A stretch of DNA of 64,000 nt from Ovis canadensis. Its lineage: Eukaryota > Chordata > Mammalia > Artiodactyla > Bovidae. The stretch is from positions 44,680,501-44,744,500 of the forward strand of contig NC_091255.1 in the NCBI RefSeq assembly GCF_042477335.2. Reading direction: 5' to 3'. The notes under the pieces were generated by a model, which saw only the letters and a list, made by a program, of their open reading frames with translations, made no database searches and was not told the origin of the DNA. Below, piece by piece: positions 1 to 13,436 of the stretch. How positions within the stretch are numbered: position 1 is the stretch's first letter; the number at the start of each line of letters is the position of its first letter. Position numbers and translations under genes: made by a program.

Positions 1-293
1 ATTTGATGGGATGCAGCACAAGGCCAGTCTCGTTCCCAGGGAAACAGCTGCCAACAGATGGCAGGCTTCACTTTCTCATGAAGCTGTGGGTTTCCAGCCT
101 CAGAGAGTGAAGAAGTCTTTTTCAAAGTGAAAAGCTGCAATCAGTTCCTCACTCTGCTGCTGTGTGTGGCATCTCTGCCTGTCTGAATCTGACCCATTGT
201 TCAAAGCCCAACTTAAATGTCACTTCCTCCCATGGAGACTTTTCTGATTTTATCCTTTCTCCCAGGTTCCCCTCTCTGACATACTAGGTATGA

Positions 294-443
294 TCATAGA
301 CCACCAGACTCCTCTGTCCACGGAATTCTCCAGGGAGTGTGTTGCCATTGCCTTCTCCAGGGGATCTTCCCAGCCTAGGGACTGAACCCAGGTCTCTCAC
401 ATTGCAGGCAGATTCTTTACCATCTGAGCCACCAGAGAAGCCC
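294..443 (-). mobile_element. Bov-tA-type SINE
   Basis: On the minus strand this begins with the tRNA-derived head (GGCTTCTCTGGTGGCTCAG) and runs into the Bov-A body (GAAGATCCCCTGGAGAAGG). The copy is short of the 3' part of the body. A short direct repeat, AGGTATGA, at 286-293 and 444-451 looks like the target-site duplication. Confidence 0.85.
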
Positions 444-1619
444 AGGTATGACTCATCTTCCTCCAAATACACTCACTTGCTGTGACTGTCCTTAGAGTTA
501 AATAGTTGACCTCTCTGAGCCTTAATTATTAATCCTTTTGTAAAGTGGAAATAATATCTGCCTTGTAAGGCAAAAGTTAAAAGAAATAATACATGTAATA
601 TACGTATAGTCCTAGACACACAGAATGCTCTTACATATGTTGGTCTGATGTTATCACACTCAAATGTACACCTACAGATTCACAGACAGATTTTACCTGT
701 GTGTGTTAAGGCTCTTATTCTTTTTTCCTTCTATAATAATTATTTGTGTAGGTTCCCAGAGTAGGGGTAGAGAAATAGGGTGTAGTGAAAAGAAATAGGA
801 TTTGGAATTAAAAATTTGGGTCTTCCCCTCAAACATCTGTGTGACTGAGGTCAAGTTACTTCTCCCAAGTTACTTTCTTCATAAAAGAGAGCTAACAATA
901 ATGTGTTTCAGAGTTTCCTCATGTACATTATCAAACTAAGAACGGATGCTCAAAGGCTTTAGAGACTGCCAAGTGCTAATGCATTGTTACCCAATTGCCC
1001 TTGTCTGTTTCCCAGAAGCCCAGAGCACAGGGCCTTGTTGGGGATGAGAAGAGGTGCACATAATGATTGCTAAACGAGTAGGCCTTAGCATTGACTTCAT
1101 TCAGTCTTTGTAGGTCCCCTCGGAGAGAAATTTTAATATGTCCATTTCAAAGATAAGCAAACTGAGATCTGCAGTGGGTAAAGTGCCTCATTCATTTATT
1201 CAACAGACCCCTGAATGAGCAATTACCTTGAATCAGATTCTGGGGAGGGATACAAAGACGAAATCCCTGCCATCCATCACAAGCCAGAGTGGAGGAAAGA
1301 GACATAAAGGAAAGTATAACACCAGGTGGATTATGAGTGATAGCCAGTATTTGTTGGGTACTTACTAAGTGCCAGACCCTGTCATATGTACTTTGCTCCT
1401 TCGGTCCTATCAGCCAGGGACCATTACTATGCACATTTCTCATGTATCCGTAGATTAATGGTGATTGCTTAAGGACTCATAAACCTCAGGGAAGTTTCCT
1501 GAAGGACTAGGAATTAACTAGACAGAGAAGGTGGTGGGGAAGGCAGGGCCATTTCTGGGGAGGGAAATGTGTGGAGACCATCTATTGGAAGCCTCCACAG
1601 CATCACAGGCAGGGGCCAG

Positions 1620-1915
1620 AGCTGGTCAGGAGGCTGCAGGAGCATGCTGGACTCAATGCAGAAGTGAGAGAGGCCCATATCCTACACGCAGCTATCTGAA
1701 GGGTTTTAAGCAAAGGAGAGACTTGGCTAAATGTTTAGAAAGATCAGCTGGGCAGCTGGGTTGGGGGTGGATGGGAGGGAGAGAGATTCAGAGTAGTAAT
1801 TCAGGCTCAAGTTGATGGTAGCCTGGACAAGGGCTTGGGGCAGTGAGGAGATGAGAGAGGCAAAGTTTTCTGGAAGATGATAGTTTGGGGATTGTTAAAT
1901 AAAGGACAAAGAGTA
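1620..1915 (-). repeat. Probable old L2-type LINE fragment
   Basis: The stretch resembles the diverged L2 3' region read in antisense: purine-rich text with phrases such as GGAGGCTGCAGG and a run of GGGAGGGAGAGAG. The call rests on general resemblance only. The rest of 444-2000 shows no gene, only weak MIR/L2-like fragments. Confidence 0.35.
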
Positions 1916-1999
1916 ATTTTGAAGAACACTCAGTTTCTGCTCCTAATCCAAGATGGGGGAGATCTGGTGAGGTAAATTTTGGATGGAGCCAAGGTCTTC

Positions 2000-2541
2000 T
2001 GGCCCCCCAGTCTGTTCGCCTCCTGACAGTACCAGCGACGACTGCCTGGGAGCGCGCCCTCCGGGCACCAGGGAACGTGGCTGCTTTAACAGGCAGCGGA
2101 ATTTGAAGCCTGAACCGCATTCCCCTCCTCCCCCGACCCCGCTCCTCCGCCTCCCCCTCCTCCGCTCCTCCCCGCGCGCTCCTCCGCGCCCCCTCCCCCC
2201 TCGCCGCCACCGGCGCTGGCGGCGACAGCGGGGCGCCATCCTGGGCGCCAGAGGGCGCTCCCTCACACGCTCAGACCCCTCTGGCCCAGCGCGTCTCAGT
2301 GGCCGCGGAAGGTGACGTGGACACGGAAGTGGTCGTCGTCGCGGTGGCACCGGTGGGAGCAGGGCGCGGGGCTTAGAGTGCGGCCAGCAGGCGGACGGGA
2401 GGCGGCGGTCTCGCACCTGCAGTGGCGGAGGGGGCAGGTGTTGTCGGTTGGGTGCGAGTCCGGTGAGCTGACGAGCGGCTTCTCAGCGCTTCCCTTGCCC
2501 GTCAGTACCCCGCAGCTGGGTCCCGTTTAGCCGGCGTCACC
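2000..2541 (+). promoter_or_regulatory. CpG-rich promoter and 5' UTR of LRRC59
   Basis: Base composition becomes strongly G+C- and CpG-rich from about 2030 up to the LRRC59 start codon. The stretch around 2300-2345 contains GCGGAAGGTGACGTGG and CACGGAAGTGG, which resemble a CRE half site and ETS motifs, typical of TATA-less housekeeping promoters. No TATA box is evident. The transcription start cannot be placed from sequence alone. Confidence 0.65.
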
Positions 2542-5500
2542 ATGACCAAGGCCGGTAGCAAGGGCGGGAACCTCCGCGACAAGCTGGACGGCAACGAGCT
2601 GGACCTGAGCCTCAGCGACCTGAATGAGGTCCCGGTCAAGGAGCTGGTCAGTACAGTCCCGCAAGGCCCAGGCGCCCACCCGCGACTGGCGCTGACCCCT
2701 GCTGCGTAGGTCACCTCCTTTCCCATGCCTCAGTTTCCATGGCTTAGAACAGGTCGGGGGAGTGGGACTAAGTCCCCGGGGAGGCCGCGTCCGGCTCCAG
2801 TTTCTTCCTGGGATGTACACGTGTCACTTGGGCGCAATTCCAGATGGGAAGGAGCTGCTTGTCTGGCTATGGACTTTTTAAGGGTGAGGAGTGAATTTCG
2901 TCCGCCCCCACCCACCCCCATTCCTGAGGCTTTCACAGCGTTCAGCTCCGTGCACTACCCAAAGTGGGAGCTGTTGGAGCGTTTGCTGGATGTATTCGGA
3001 GAATGAATGAACAAATGAATGAATGACTCGGTCCGAGTAGGCCTCCGGGTACTCCTGGGTGTGGCCCAGAAGCTGACTTTTCTAGGAAGTCAGCAATCCC
3101 AGCTTGCGGCCCCAGCCCTGAGGCGTCCTTCCACGAAGAGAGTGAAATCTCACTGCTTGGTTGGCAAAGTTTTCCCAACTCTGAAACTGGCGGGAATATG
3201 CGCCTCTGTGGCTCACCCCTCCACCCACCTACTCTCACATCCCCAACTGGGAAACAAGCCTGAGGCCCCAGGGACATTACAAGACTAGTTTGTTGCCAAA
3301 GTGGAGTTGGATGGTATATCCCTGCTATGCCCACCTGGTTCCCTACCCACATCCCCCACCAGTAGCCTCACTTTGGATGACCTACACTTTCCTCACTGCC
3401 TTTAATGAATTACATTTACCTTTGGCACTTGGCCCAGTTTACCCTCCACCTTGGCTGTAATATGGAGGTTAGAATGGGGTTCCTAGTTCATCTATCAACT
3501 TCACTGTGTAATAGCTGAGTGCCCTTGGCAAGCTAGTTAACCTTTAAGCCTAGATTTCCTCATTTATAAAATGGTGATAATTGTTCCCATCTCATAGGAT
3601 TGTTGGGAGAATTAAATAAGATTGTAATGTAAAATACATGGGAGGTAGCAAATACTGATGCATGTGGCTATTACTGAGGTGTTCTTCCCACTGTAATATC
3701 TCAAACGTTTTAGGTGGTCAAACCTCCTTCTTGGGACTTTCTCACATTTAGAAAGTGCGTGTTGGCCCCGTGTCCTTAACTGTATATTTGCCTTCTTCCC
3801 CATGTTTCAGCCTGGCCTTAGGACTGATGTCCCAAATCATTTACCCCAGGCATCTGGTTGGTGCAGCACCACCCCTCAGAGACAGAAGGGTCAGTTTTGC
3901 TGAATCTTTCCAGTCTGAACCCCATGGGAAAATAGGTGGGCTAGGAGAGCCTTCTTTTCACTCTGCATTCACTCATTCATTTAGTCACAAGGGTATGTTG
4001 AGTGCCTGGAAGGTTCTGAACTGGAGAATATGGAAATCACAAAGCTATATTACACAGAGTCTCTTTCCTGAAACCTAATAAGGATGGTGCTAGAGAGAAT
4101 ATTAAAAGTGCTATGGAGAATTTCTAAGAACCTGTTTTTTTTCTGGGATGTTTCACAGCCACATCCTTTCTCTTTACATTCTTCTCTTGGTCATGGTTGA
4201 CTGGCTTAGGTTTCCTTTCATGTCTCCAGGAACATTATACTTTAGTATTTTTTTTTAACAAGGCCTTTTCTAGTTGTGGGAACTTTCTCTGGAAAATGCT
4301 TCATTAGCAGATGTCACTGAATTGTTCCATGTGTTGATCTGACATTTTTTTCTCATTCCCTTCCTAGGCTGCCCTCCCAAAGGCCACCATACTGGATCTG
4401 TCCTGCAATAAACTGACAACTCTACCGGTAAGGCTGGCAAGCAAGCATGATTTCTTCGAGAGCCCTGATGCTTCTCCTTCCTGTCGGGGGGTGGGGGGGG
4501 GGTCATGTCATAAAATATAATTTTAGGATAGGCCTGCAGGCAGGCTACCACTAAGTTGGAGTGTGTTGCAGGTAGAGTGGGGTGGTTTGTCTCAGTGGGA
4601 AGGGAAGCAAAGTAGAGACCTCATTCTTTAAGAACAGTGGGAAAACCAGGCCACTGAAAACTAAACTCAACAGGATATTGGCTGAACTGTTTATTGGGTT
4701 CATCTTTTTTTCAGCCTTATTTTATTCCTTTGAAAAACAGTTTACTTCCTTGTTGCAGCAGAGGAGGCTACAGGCTCTTTTGTAAGTTTCTTTGCATTCC
4801 AGAGAGAAAGCTTTTCGGAATGGTCTCCTTGTGCATGTTTCGATGGGGAACAGGAGAAAGTGTGTTTTTGTAGAACTATCATCATTAGCTTCCCAATACT
4901 TGAAATACAGTTTTGTTTAGCGCATCCAACCTAATACTTTTGACTCTCCTTGAACAACTTCTCCCAGTTCTCCTTTTGCTCCACTTGTGAATCACTCAGC
5001 CCTGCTCAGCCCCTCCTGGGTCCTGGTTGGTCTCTCCTCCATGACAGTGCTCCTTCACTGGCAGGCCTAAGTTGTCATTGTCGCCTTTTCTGCCCATTAT
5101 TCTGGCTTTGTCACTGCTTGCCATACTCTTCTGGCTCTGGCTCAGGGATCAAGTCTCAGAAGTTGGCAGTTTCTTCACTGGATCATTAGTCCATTTCCAT
5201 CTCAGTATTCTCCTGGGCCTCACTTATCATCTATAGCATCTTCTTGCAGCTCATCGAGATTTGTTTCTAACACTGGGAAAAAGCATCTGAGATTCCACTT
5301 CTTCCAGGAGTATTTTGTATCTAGTTAAAGAAGGGAAGCAAGTCCTTGCAGCCTGCTGCAACTTTCTCAGATTGTCACTTGGTACCACCAAGTGAGTTTT
5401 TCAGTTTGAATTTGTTCAGTTGTCATGTCTTCCCCTGAAGTGTAGATCCACTGGCATTTACAGGTTCCCAGAAAACACAAATCGGAGAGGGCAGTGGCAA

Positions 5501-8500
5501 CCCACCCCAGTGCTCTTGCCTGGAGAATCCCAGGGACGGGGGAGCCTGGTGGGCTGCCGTCTATGGGGTCGCACAGAGTCGGGCACGACTGAAGCGACTT
5601 AGCAGCAGCAGAGAACAAATGGTGCATCGTTAACTGAGGTTGGACCATCACTTCAGATGAGTGCCGAGCAAAGACTTAATGACAAGAGGGATGTTTTTAA
5701 CTGTGCCAAAGAGCCAGGATATGAGTAGGATGGGCCCCAGCCTGTTTAGTCAGTCATTCAGAGAATACTCCTTGAGCATGTGTACTCAGTAATGTGCTAG
5801 GTGCTGCAAAGAACAATGCAGAAGAAAACTGGGTACACAAAGAACAGGGGCTTTCCAGGTGGCACAGTGGTTTAGAATCCAGCTGCCAATGCAGGAGATG
5901 TAGGTTTGGTTGCTGGGTAGGGAAGATCCCCTAGAGTAGGAAATGGCAAGCCACTCCAGGATTCTTGCCTGGAGAATTCAATGGACAGAGGAGCTTGGAG
6001 GACTACAGTCCATGGGGTTGCAAAGAGTTGGATGCAGCTGCATGCATGCACACAAGGAGCCCTTGATCTTTTCAGAAAATTGGATGGTCACACCATGTTT
6101 GGGCAGCTTCTATGAAAGTTGAATACAGTGTGCTGTTGACGGCAGGTCAGAGAACTGGGGGTGGAGGAACCCACACTTACGTAATGGCTACTTCCAGCTC
6201 AGCCTTTTTGCACCTGCCTCACTGCTTACCACCAGCAGTGATGCTTGCTATCTCCATTTTCATTCAAGCTGGGATAGCTGGTACAAGATAGAGTTGGGAT
6301 TTGTGCATAGGTGCCTCTGAGGTGGGGGCTCCCGGACTGAGCCCAAGGCTTAGGTGTTCTTTCTTTTTTGTCCTAGTCGGATTTCTGTGGCCTCACACAC
6401 CTGGTGAAGCTGGACCTGAGTAAGAACAAACTGCGGCAGCTGCCAGCGGACTTTGGCCGCCTGGTCAACCTCCAGCACCTGGACCTCCTCAACAACAGGC
6501 TGGTCACCCTGCCTGTCAGCTTTGCTCAGCTCAAGGTAACGACTCCTGGGCCCGTGTTTCATAGCCAGGTGTGGCAGAGTGCTTGGGAACTGCGGGGATG
6601 TGGCTGCGAGAGAGGCCGACAGGCACACCACTCCGTTGCCACAGCCTCAGGTGGCTTTCCCTGTAAGTGGAGCACAGAGGACTTTCTTCCTGCTCATTTT
6701 GTTCTGCTTTGAGGGACTTTTCCTGTGTGCTTGGACTTACCAGCCACTCTGCCCCATCTCTTTAGAGCCTGAAGTGGCTGGACCTGAAGGATAACCCCCT
6801 GGATCCTGTCCTGGCCAAGGTGGCAGGGGACTGCTTGGATGAAAAGCAGTGTAAGCAGTGTGCCAACAAGGTAAGCAGGAGCTCCCCAGTGGTCTCTTCA
6901 CACATTGCCCTGGGATCTGCCTCTTGTTTTTCTCTGCCAGGGCACCTGTAGCTGTGTTTTTTTTAAAACACAAGCGTCTCTAAAACATGTCTACTATGAG
7001 TCTATCAGGCAAAGGCACCTTTGTTTCTCTGTTTACTCTATAATCCTAGAACAGTGCTCTCTTCTGCTCTGCTGCCATGCTTCTGTTCTTAGAAACCAGG
7101 ACCTGGCATGATCCAGCACTGTACTGTTGATATTTGTTCATATGGAGCAAAAAGGTTAGGGACTGTGACCTTTCTGAGTAAAGTTATTATAGGAATCTTG
7201 ATAATAAAGATGTTGTTAATATTTGTAAGTTTATGGCTGGAAACAGACACATCTTGGGCAGACTTGGCATTTGATTTCAGTTGAGTCATCTGACATAGGA
7301 GAAAGGAACTAACTGGCAGCCTGGAAGGCAAACATTTCCAATAACCTTGAAGGGGCTTTACATTGCTTCTTAAGAACAGCACTGTACCCGCCTCTCAACG
7401 ATTCTAGCTGTAGTCATTTTTTCCCTGCAGCTTTAGAACCTTGCTGCTGCTTCAGCTGAGCACCAGATGACTTGGCTATATGTTTAGGGGGTGTTGTGAA
7501 CAAAAAAGGATTTAACTTTAAATGCTAGATTAATGTAAGTGAAATGTGTGTATGATGGGTTCTCCGTATGAATCTCAGGAGTAATGGCCTTTCTTTTCTT
7601 ACCATTAGCTCAGGACTTCTTAGATAGTCTATATCACCCATTGTTACAAGAAACCAAATGCAACATCAGTGCATCCAAGAAGCCAAGGCAACAGTTTGCC
7701 CTCAATGGGGAACAGTACGAGTGATTAGTGAAGTCCTGTTCTGCAAACTGGGCTTTAAGGGTGATGTCTGTTCTGAAGACTAACAGTGGCCACCACTGAC
7801 TGTTCTTTTGTCTTACGTGCTTTCCATGTTTCATCTGGTAATCCTCATAACCCTGGGAAGTAGGTGTTACTTTTGTATCTCTGACATGAGAAACTCTGAA
7901 TGTGCAACATCTTTGATTTCTTTGCTTGGTTTCATCTCGTAATCCTCATGACCCTGGGAAGTAGGTGTTACTTTTGTATCTCTGACATGAGAAACTCTGA
8001 ATGTGCAACATCTTTGATTTATCCATTTATTCATTCACCTAATAATGTATTAAACCAAAGAAGATGCTGATATTCTAGTTTTTTACCTACAAAAATAACT
8101 TTTATTGAGTGTAAAGGTCTTTAGTATTCACAGATATTCACCGACAGAGCTTCTGGGAGCATGGTGCATTGTGGATGTGGTGAGAAGCCATGTTCCTGGC
8201 CCCACTGCCCAGAGCTGTCTCCTGTCCACACCTCTAGGCATGTACAGGAGTGGTGTGGGCCAATCAGAAGGAGGTTACTTGTCTCCAGGAGTTAGCTTGG
8301 TCTTGGCAGCTGTGACCCTGTAGCTACATAGTAACTGATCTATTTGGTTCATAGTAAAGCACCTTTTAAACATAATTTGTTAGTTTAGTAGAAATCGTCA
8401 GCTGCTTAGTACCTGCTGTGGACTAGGATAGGTAGACAAAATCTACCCTCCAGAGGCTCCAGAGGAGCCTCTCCCATTTTGAACAGGCTGTGTGGTCAGA

Positions 8501-11500
8501 TAACTAACTCCTCATGTATTGTAGCCAAGCTAAAAGGGACAGCTGTTAAACATGCCAGTTCCTTACTTATCCAGCTTTTATCCAACTAAAACCAACTTCA
8601 TGATTGGTACTCATATAAAATTCATAGTTCAGAGTGAGACAGGGACTTGGGCCACACCTCTCCCCATCATGCTTGACCTTCCTCCAGATCCTGTAGCTCC
8701 TTGCTGAGCAGCCATTTTTAAGTAAGTGTGACTGTTCTGGAGAGGAGTCAGACGGTGCACTGTTGGTGCTGGTCCTGGGTTACTCAGGACAGGGTTCCTG
8801 TGGCTTTAAGCCAGGTTCCTGGAGGGAGCGGCTTTTGCAGGCCTGCCGTGAGCCGAGAGATGTAGCCATGTCTGAAGTTTCCATGAAGAAAGATGTTTAC
8901 GTTTGAATACATATCTAGTATTCAGTAGTGAATAGCCTAGTGCATTCATGAAACAGATAGTTGAGACAATTTGCTGTCTTAATTTAGAATGCTTTAGGTT
9001 TTCTTCTCTTAATGCAGTCAAGAAGATAAGGTAAAAAAAGCAAGGGTTTAATGAGCCCATATAATGCCTTTCTCTGAGAACTCTCCTGCCGCTGTGCACT
9101 GGAAGTAAGAGGGACAAGCTCTGGCCTAGGCCTAGGAACTCAGGAGACCTGCACTCTCTGCTGGGCTACTTTCTAGCCACATGACATCAGAGCTTGGGTT
9201 TTCTTCCTTACCTTTACAGTAGGCATCCAGTCAGGTGTTCATCATACCTGTGCCTGGAATTAGCTAAACTCTGTGCTTAACTGCAGAGCTAAGGACAATA
9301 GTCCATACCCATTTACAGTCTAGGACTGAGATGGGTAAGAAAACTCCCCGTAAGTGGGAGGAGGGGAACCTGAGGCGGCCAAAGGAGGGGTCGGACAGGA
9401 AGACATCTTAGTGAAAGTGCTATCTCTGCACCACACAAAAGTTGCTGGGAGAATTGCAAGAAGTGATTGTTAATGGCAGAACTTTTTACAGGTTCCAACT
9501 GGTATTGTGTTTCACAAGCTTTTTTTCGTGAGCTTGAGTGAACTGGGCTCATGTTTCTTCTCTGACTGAGGCTGGTGCAGTGAGGACACAGGGTAGGATT
9601 CACTCTGTTAGCTGCTTCCAGGGCTCTGGTGATCTGGGCTGCTGCAGGGAGCAGTCTCTGAGATCCCCCGCGTGAAGACAGTTACCGGAGTGGTTCAGCG
9701 CCCTCCCCTCCCTTTGCAGGTGCTGCAGCACATGAAGGCCGTGCAAGCGGAGCAGGAGCGGGAGAGGCAGCGGCGACTGGAAACAGACCGAGGTAGGTCG
9801 TCACCCCTCCTCTAGTCATCTTCCCGGTCCTCCCCCCAGCTAGCTGGTTCTCATGCTTAAGGAGCTAGGATCCGGGAGAGGAGCCCTGCAGGGCAGTAGG
9901 GAATAGTGTGGTGGTAGATGGCAGCATCTCTCCAGTCCCAGCTTCCCCACTGAGACCCACAGCCATATTCAATAGCTTGTCTTTCTGTCTGCTTAGACGG
10001 TTAGTAGGTTATCTCAAATTAAGCATGGCTAAACCAGATCCCCTTTAGTACCTCCTGTTCCCCCATAATGGGAAATCACCATCCTCATTCAAGCCTGAAA
10101 TTGGGAAAGTGTCCATGATTGCTTTCTTCTGTTACTCCCGTGTCCAGTCTGTGAGCTGTGGAACCTCCAGTGCTAGTCAAGTCTCCTTCCGATAGACTGC
10201 CACAGTGCCTCCTAGCACCATGCCCTGGCTCGTACTTGTGCCCCTTCCACACAGCAGCCAGGGAGATCTTTTTAAAACATAAATCAATTCTGCTACTATT
10301 TGGCTGAACCTCTCATGGCTTCCATTTGAACTCAGAATGAAATTCAAACTCAGTAACATGGCTGACAGGGCCTGCCATACCCCGGCCTACTTGCTTCTCT
10401 GTCCTTATACCACGTGCCAGGGAGAGAGTACAGTTACCCTCAGCCACACAAGCCTCTGTTGTTGCAAAACACACCAAGTACAGTATCATCTTAGGGGCTT
10501 TGCTTGATTTCCTTTTCCCTCAGATCTTTATGTGGCTGTCTACTGGCTTCATATGGTCCCCATCTCTGCTCAGATGTTGCCTTAGGTTAACCATAACCCT
10601 TTCAGAGCCACTCAAGCTAGAATTGCCAACCCACCTGCCACTCTCTATCATGTCCTTGATTATTTCCTTTATGGCACACATCACTATCTTTTTTGACTGT
10701 TTGTTCACTTGTTTATTGTTTGTCTCCTTCTCTAGAAAGCAGATGACTTAGGCAGTAGAGCCTGACTTTTCTTCACTGCTGTATCCACGCACTTAGAACA
10801 AGGCCCGGCACACAGCAGATGCTCTGTTGGTGGCTGACTTCTGAGCCCCCTTACTGGAGGACTCCCATGGTTAGAGGGACATGTGTAGTGCTGACTGTAG
10901 GCGGGCCCGAGATCAGAACCCCTGGGTTGTGACTGTCCCTTGTACATGCTGCCTGTGTTTACTGTGACTGCTGCTGCTTTTGCCTCTGGGTGGCACATGT
11001 TCTCCTAAGGCTGGGCAGAGTGTGTTCTTGGCATTCTTGGTGCCCATTTGGAACTTGGGAGTTTGTTTACAAAGCAGTGGGAAGCTACAGTGCTAACACT
11101 ACTACCATTCAGATACTTGACAGTTCAAATAGGCTTTTGAGCCCTAACAGGACATTTAACCACCATCTGTGGCATTCTGGCTTTGGAAAAATGTACTTCA
11201 GTCTTTCAGATAACTTATTTGGAAATGCATTTTTAGAAACCAGTTATTTATAAGGTGGGTGTCGTATGTAAACATACTTGAGCTGTGGAATAAATCTGAA
11301 TGTTATATAGACTCCTGAGTTGAAGTCTAGAGTACCCTCTGACAAGCTGTTAGTTTTACTTTTTCAGGAAAACATTTCCAACCTTTCTAACTCTGAACCT
11401 GAATACTCACTTTTTCATCCTGCCCTCCCATGCCACATTTCTTTCCAAAGCTTGGAAAGATGAGAGTCCCATGAAATCAACACCTCCCTTCTTTCCTCTG

Positions 11501-13436
11501 CTCATAGTTGAGTTGTGCAAGGCTGTGAATGGCTGTGAATCACAGTTCTAAAGGAGCACCAGACTCCTCACCCATACCTTTCTTATGCCCCTCTTGCTAT
11601 GTCACCCTACTCTTTCTGCTGCCTGTGGCTAGGAACCCCTTAATAAGAATCCACTGGGCAAACCCTGAGAGCAGCTTATTGTATTTTAGGGAGGGCTTAC
11701 TTCCCAGAGAACAGAAAGACATGTGATCCACCACATTAGGGGAAGGGAGCTGAATCCATATTAATTACTTGGGATAGCACACTGGAGGTTTGTGAGAGAA
11801 GCCACTTTGGGGTATACTTTCTTGTAGAGGCTGAGAAGAAGTGGGAGGCCAAGCAGCGAGCTAAGGAGGCTCAAGAGCGGGAACTGCGGAAGCGGGAGAA
11901 GGCAGAAGAGAAGGAGCGCCGGAGAAAGGAGTACGACGCCCTCAAAGCGGCCAAGCGGGAGCAGGAGAAGAAACCTAAGAAGGAAACAAATCAGGCCCCA
12001 AGTAGGTTTTTCTATCAGTTGCAGGGTTCCAGGAGGGGTGTGGTGAGAGAATGGCTTAGATTTCTAGGCGTAGCTGAGTGAGCGAGCGAGCGAACAAGCT
12101 TACAGACCTTGTCAGGTACAATACTCTAAAGTCTGGGAGTAACTTGGAGGATCCACTTACAGGGAATGGGAACCCTCCTAGTGCCCTGACTGGTTTGTTT
12201 TCCCAGTGTCACGTGTTTGGATCAGATGTGGCTGAGAACATTTCCCGAACAGGGAGTTGCACTTTTTGTAAAGGTTAGATTCTAAAATCACCCAGAAAGG
12301 TGAAGATCACTTGTGGTCACATGACTGTTAGAAGATCCTCCCATCGTCCAGCAAGTGACTGGGCTCCTGAGTGTGTGGTGCTGTCTCAGTGGTGCCAGCG
12401 TGGCCTGTGATTTTCTTTCCGAGTTGGACCAGATCACTCTTTAGTGAACACAGAATTACGTGGCCTGCATTCAGGAAGCCATGTCACGTAAAAAACACAT
12501 GAGCGTTTTGCCTGAGTATGCCCTGTTGGATTTGTGTAGCAATGTGGCTCCATGTGTAAGTGAGGACTATATCTTCTGGGCCAAAAGGGGCCCCTGAGGG
12601 GAAGGCACCTGAACAGGGAAGCTCTGGGGAGGGGAGGCCTGTGCCTGTCCCTGCTTGCCCCGCACTGGCTATATTAATTGCAGAGAATTTCTTTATATAT
12701 CAGAAAATGGCAATCACCTGTAATCCCATTTCCAGCATTAATCACTTTTGCCAATATGTGTGTCAGGCTATTTTATATATTAGAAGTATTTATAAATTTT
12801 GAACCTGTTTCCCCAAATGGGCAGCACTCTATCCATGCTTGACACCTCCTGATAAAGCCCTGCCCTTGGCCCTAGGGGCCTGGATCATTGGCATGTTCTG
12901 GAGGAGAACTTAGGACCCTGGGGACTGTATGCTACATGAGACATCTGCATGAATGAATCCGCTTTCAATCTACTCCCTGAGATCCAAGGGACAAAGTTCA
13001 TGTTTCAGTCTCTGCATAGCAAAGTTTTTAAGAGCTCAAGTCTCCTTGTAATTGTGCTCTCCTGAGGGCCTGGGGAGTTTTCATCAGAGTGGAGGGGTGT
13101 GAGTGGATGTGCACGGAGGCGGCTAGCACTGACTAGAGCGCGCCTCTCCCTAACTGCCTGAACTCTGTCTACTGTGACTCTGCCCCTCCAGAATCTAAGT
13201 CCGGCTCTCGCCCCCGTAAGCCACCACCCCGGAAACACACTCGATCCTGGGCTGTGCTGAAGCTGCTGCTGCTGCTGCTGCTGTGTGTGGCTGGCGGGCT
13301 GGTTGCTTGTCGGGTGACCGAGCTGCAGCAGCAGCCGCTCTGCACCAGTGTGAACACCATCTACGACAATGCCGTCCGGGGCCTGCGCAGCCATGACATC
13401 CTCCAGTGGGTCCTGCAGACCGATTCTCAACAGTGA
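2542..13436 (+). CDS. LRRC59: LRRC59, leucine-rich repeat-containing protein 59 (7 coding exons)
   Basis: Coding exons are 2542-2646, 4368-4427, 6377-6535, 6766-6870, 9720-9792, 11828-12001 and 13192-13436, all with GT/AG borders and matching phases. They give 306 aa; the human protein, from memory, has 307. The family (ribosome-binding p34) is a tail-anchored ER and nuclear-envelope protein that binds ribosomes and helps nuclear import of FGF1 and CIP2A. Residues about 36-130 hold consecutive leucine-rich repeats ([46 protein letters not shown]). Residues 148-226 form a highly charged Lys/Arg/Glu helix. A single membrane segment follows at about 245-265 with a run of seven leucines, then a short tail ending TDSQQ, lumenal in the family. 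The start ATG has A at -3 and gives the family N-terminus [10 protein letters not shown]. Identification is by recalled protein similarity. Confidence 0.97.
3485..3625 (+). repeat. MIR SINE fragment in LRRC59 intron 1
   Basis: This carries the diagnostic MIR core order: a GAGTGCCCTTGGCAAG-like block, then CCTCATTTATAAAATGG, then ATTGTTGGGAGAATTAAAT. Confidence 0.75.
5484..5612 (+). mobile_element. BOV-A2 SINE, 3' monomer only
   Basis: The text matches the second Bov-A monomer: GGAGAATCCCAGGGACGGGG, GTCTATGGGGTCGCACAG, and the CAGCAGCAG tail. The first monomer is absent. It lies in LRRC59 intron 2. Confidence 0.85.
5848..6050 (+). mobile_element. Bov-tA-type SINE in LRRC59 intron 2
   Basis: A tRNA-like head (GGGCTTTCCAGGTGGCACAG) is followed by the Bov-A body, including GAAGATCCCC, CATGGGGTTGCAAAGAG and a diverged 3' end. 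It is more diverged than the other copies. Confidence 0.85.
7829..8030. repeat. Tandem duplication, two copies of 101 bp
   Basis: Copy 1 (7829-7929) and copy 2 (7930-8030) have the same text for about 90 bases (for example GGGAAGTAGGTGTTACTTTT) with two differences near the start. They diverge only at the 3' edge. The unit lies in LRRC59 intron 4. Confidence 0.9.
10170..10850 (+). repeat. L2 LINE 3'-region fragment in LRRC59 intron 5
   Basis: Landmarks of the L2 3' region appear in order: CAGGGAGATCTTTTTAAAAC, then CTCATGGCTTCCATTTGAAC, ACATGGCTGACAGGGCCTGC, GGGGCTTTGCTTG, CAGATGTTGCCTTAGG, and GCCCGGCACACAGCAGATG. Confidence 0.7.
13263..13283 (+). repeat. (CTG)7 microsatellite inside LRRC59 exon 7
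   Basis: Seven uninterrupted CTG codons encode Leu250-Leu256 in the membrane segment. Such a repeat is prone to length change. Confidence 0.9.

Noticed and set aside
1943-2416. Long Arg/Pro/Gly-rich open frames on both strands upstream of LRRC59
   Set aside because: They lie in the CpG island, where stops are rare by composition, and have no exon structure or family resemblance.
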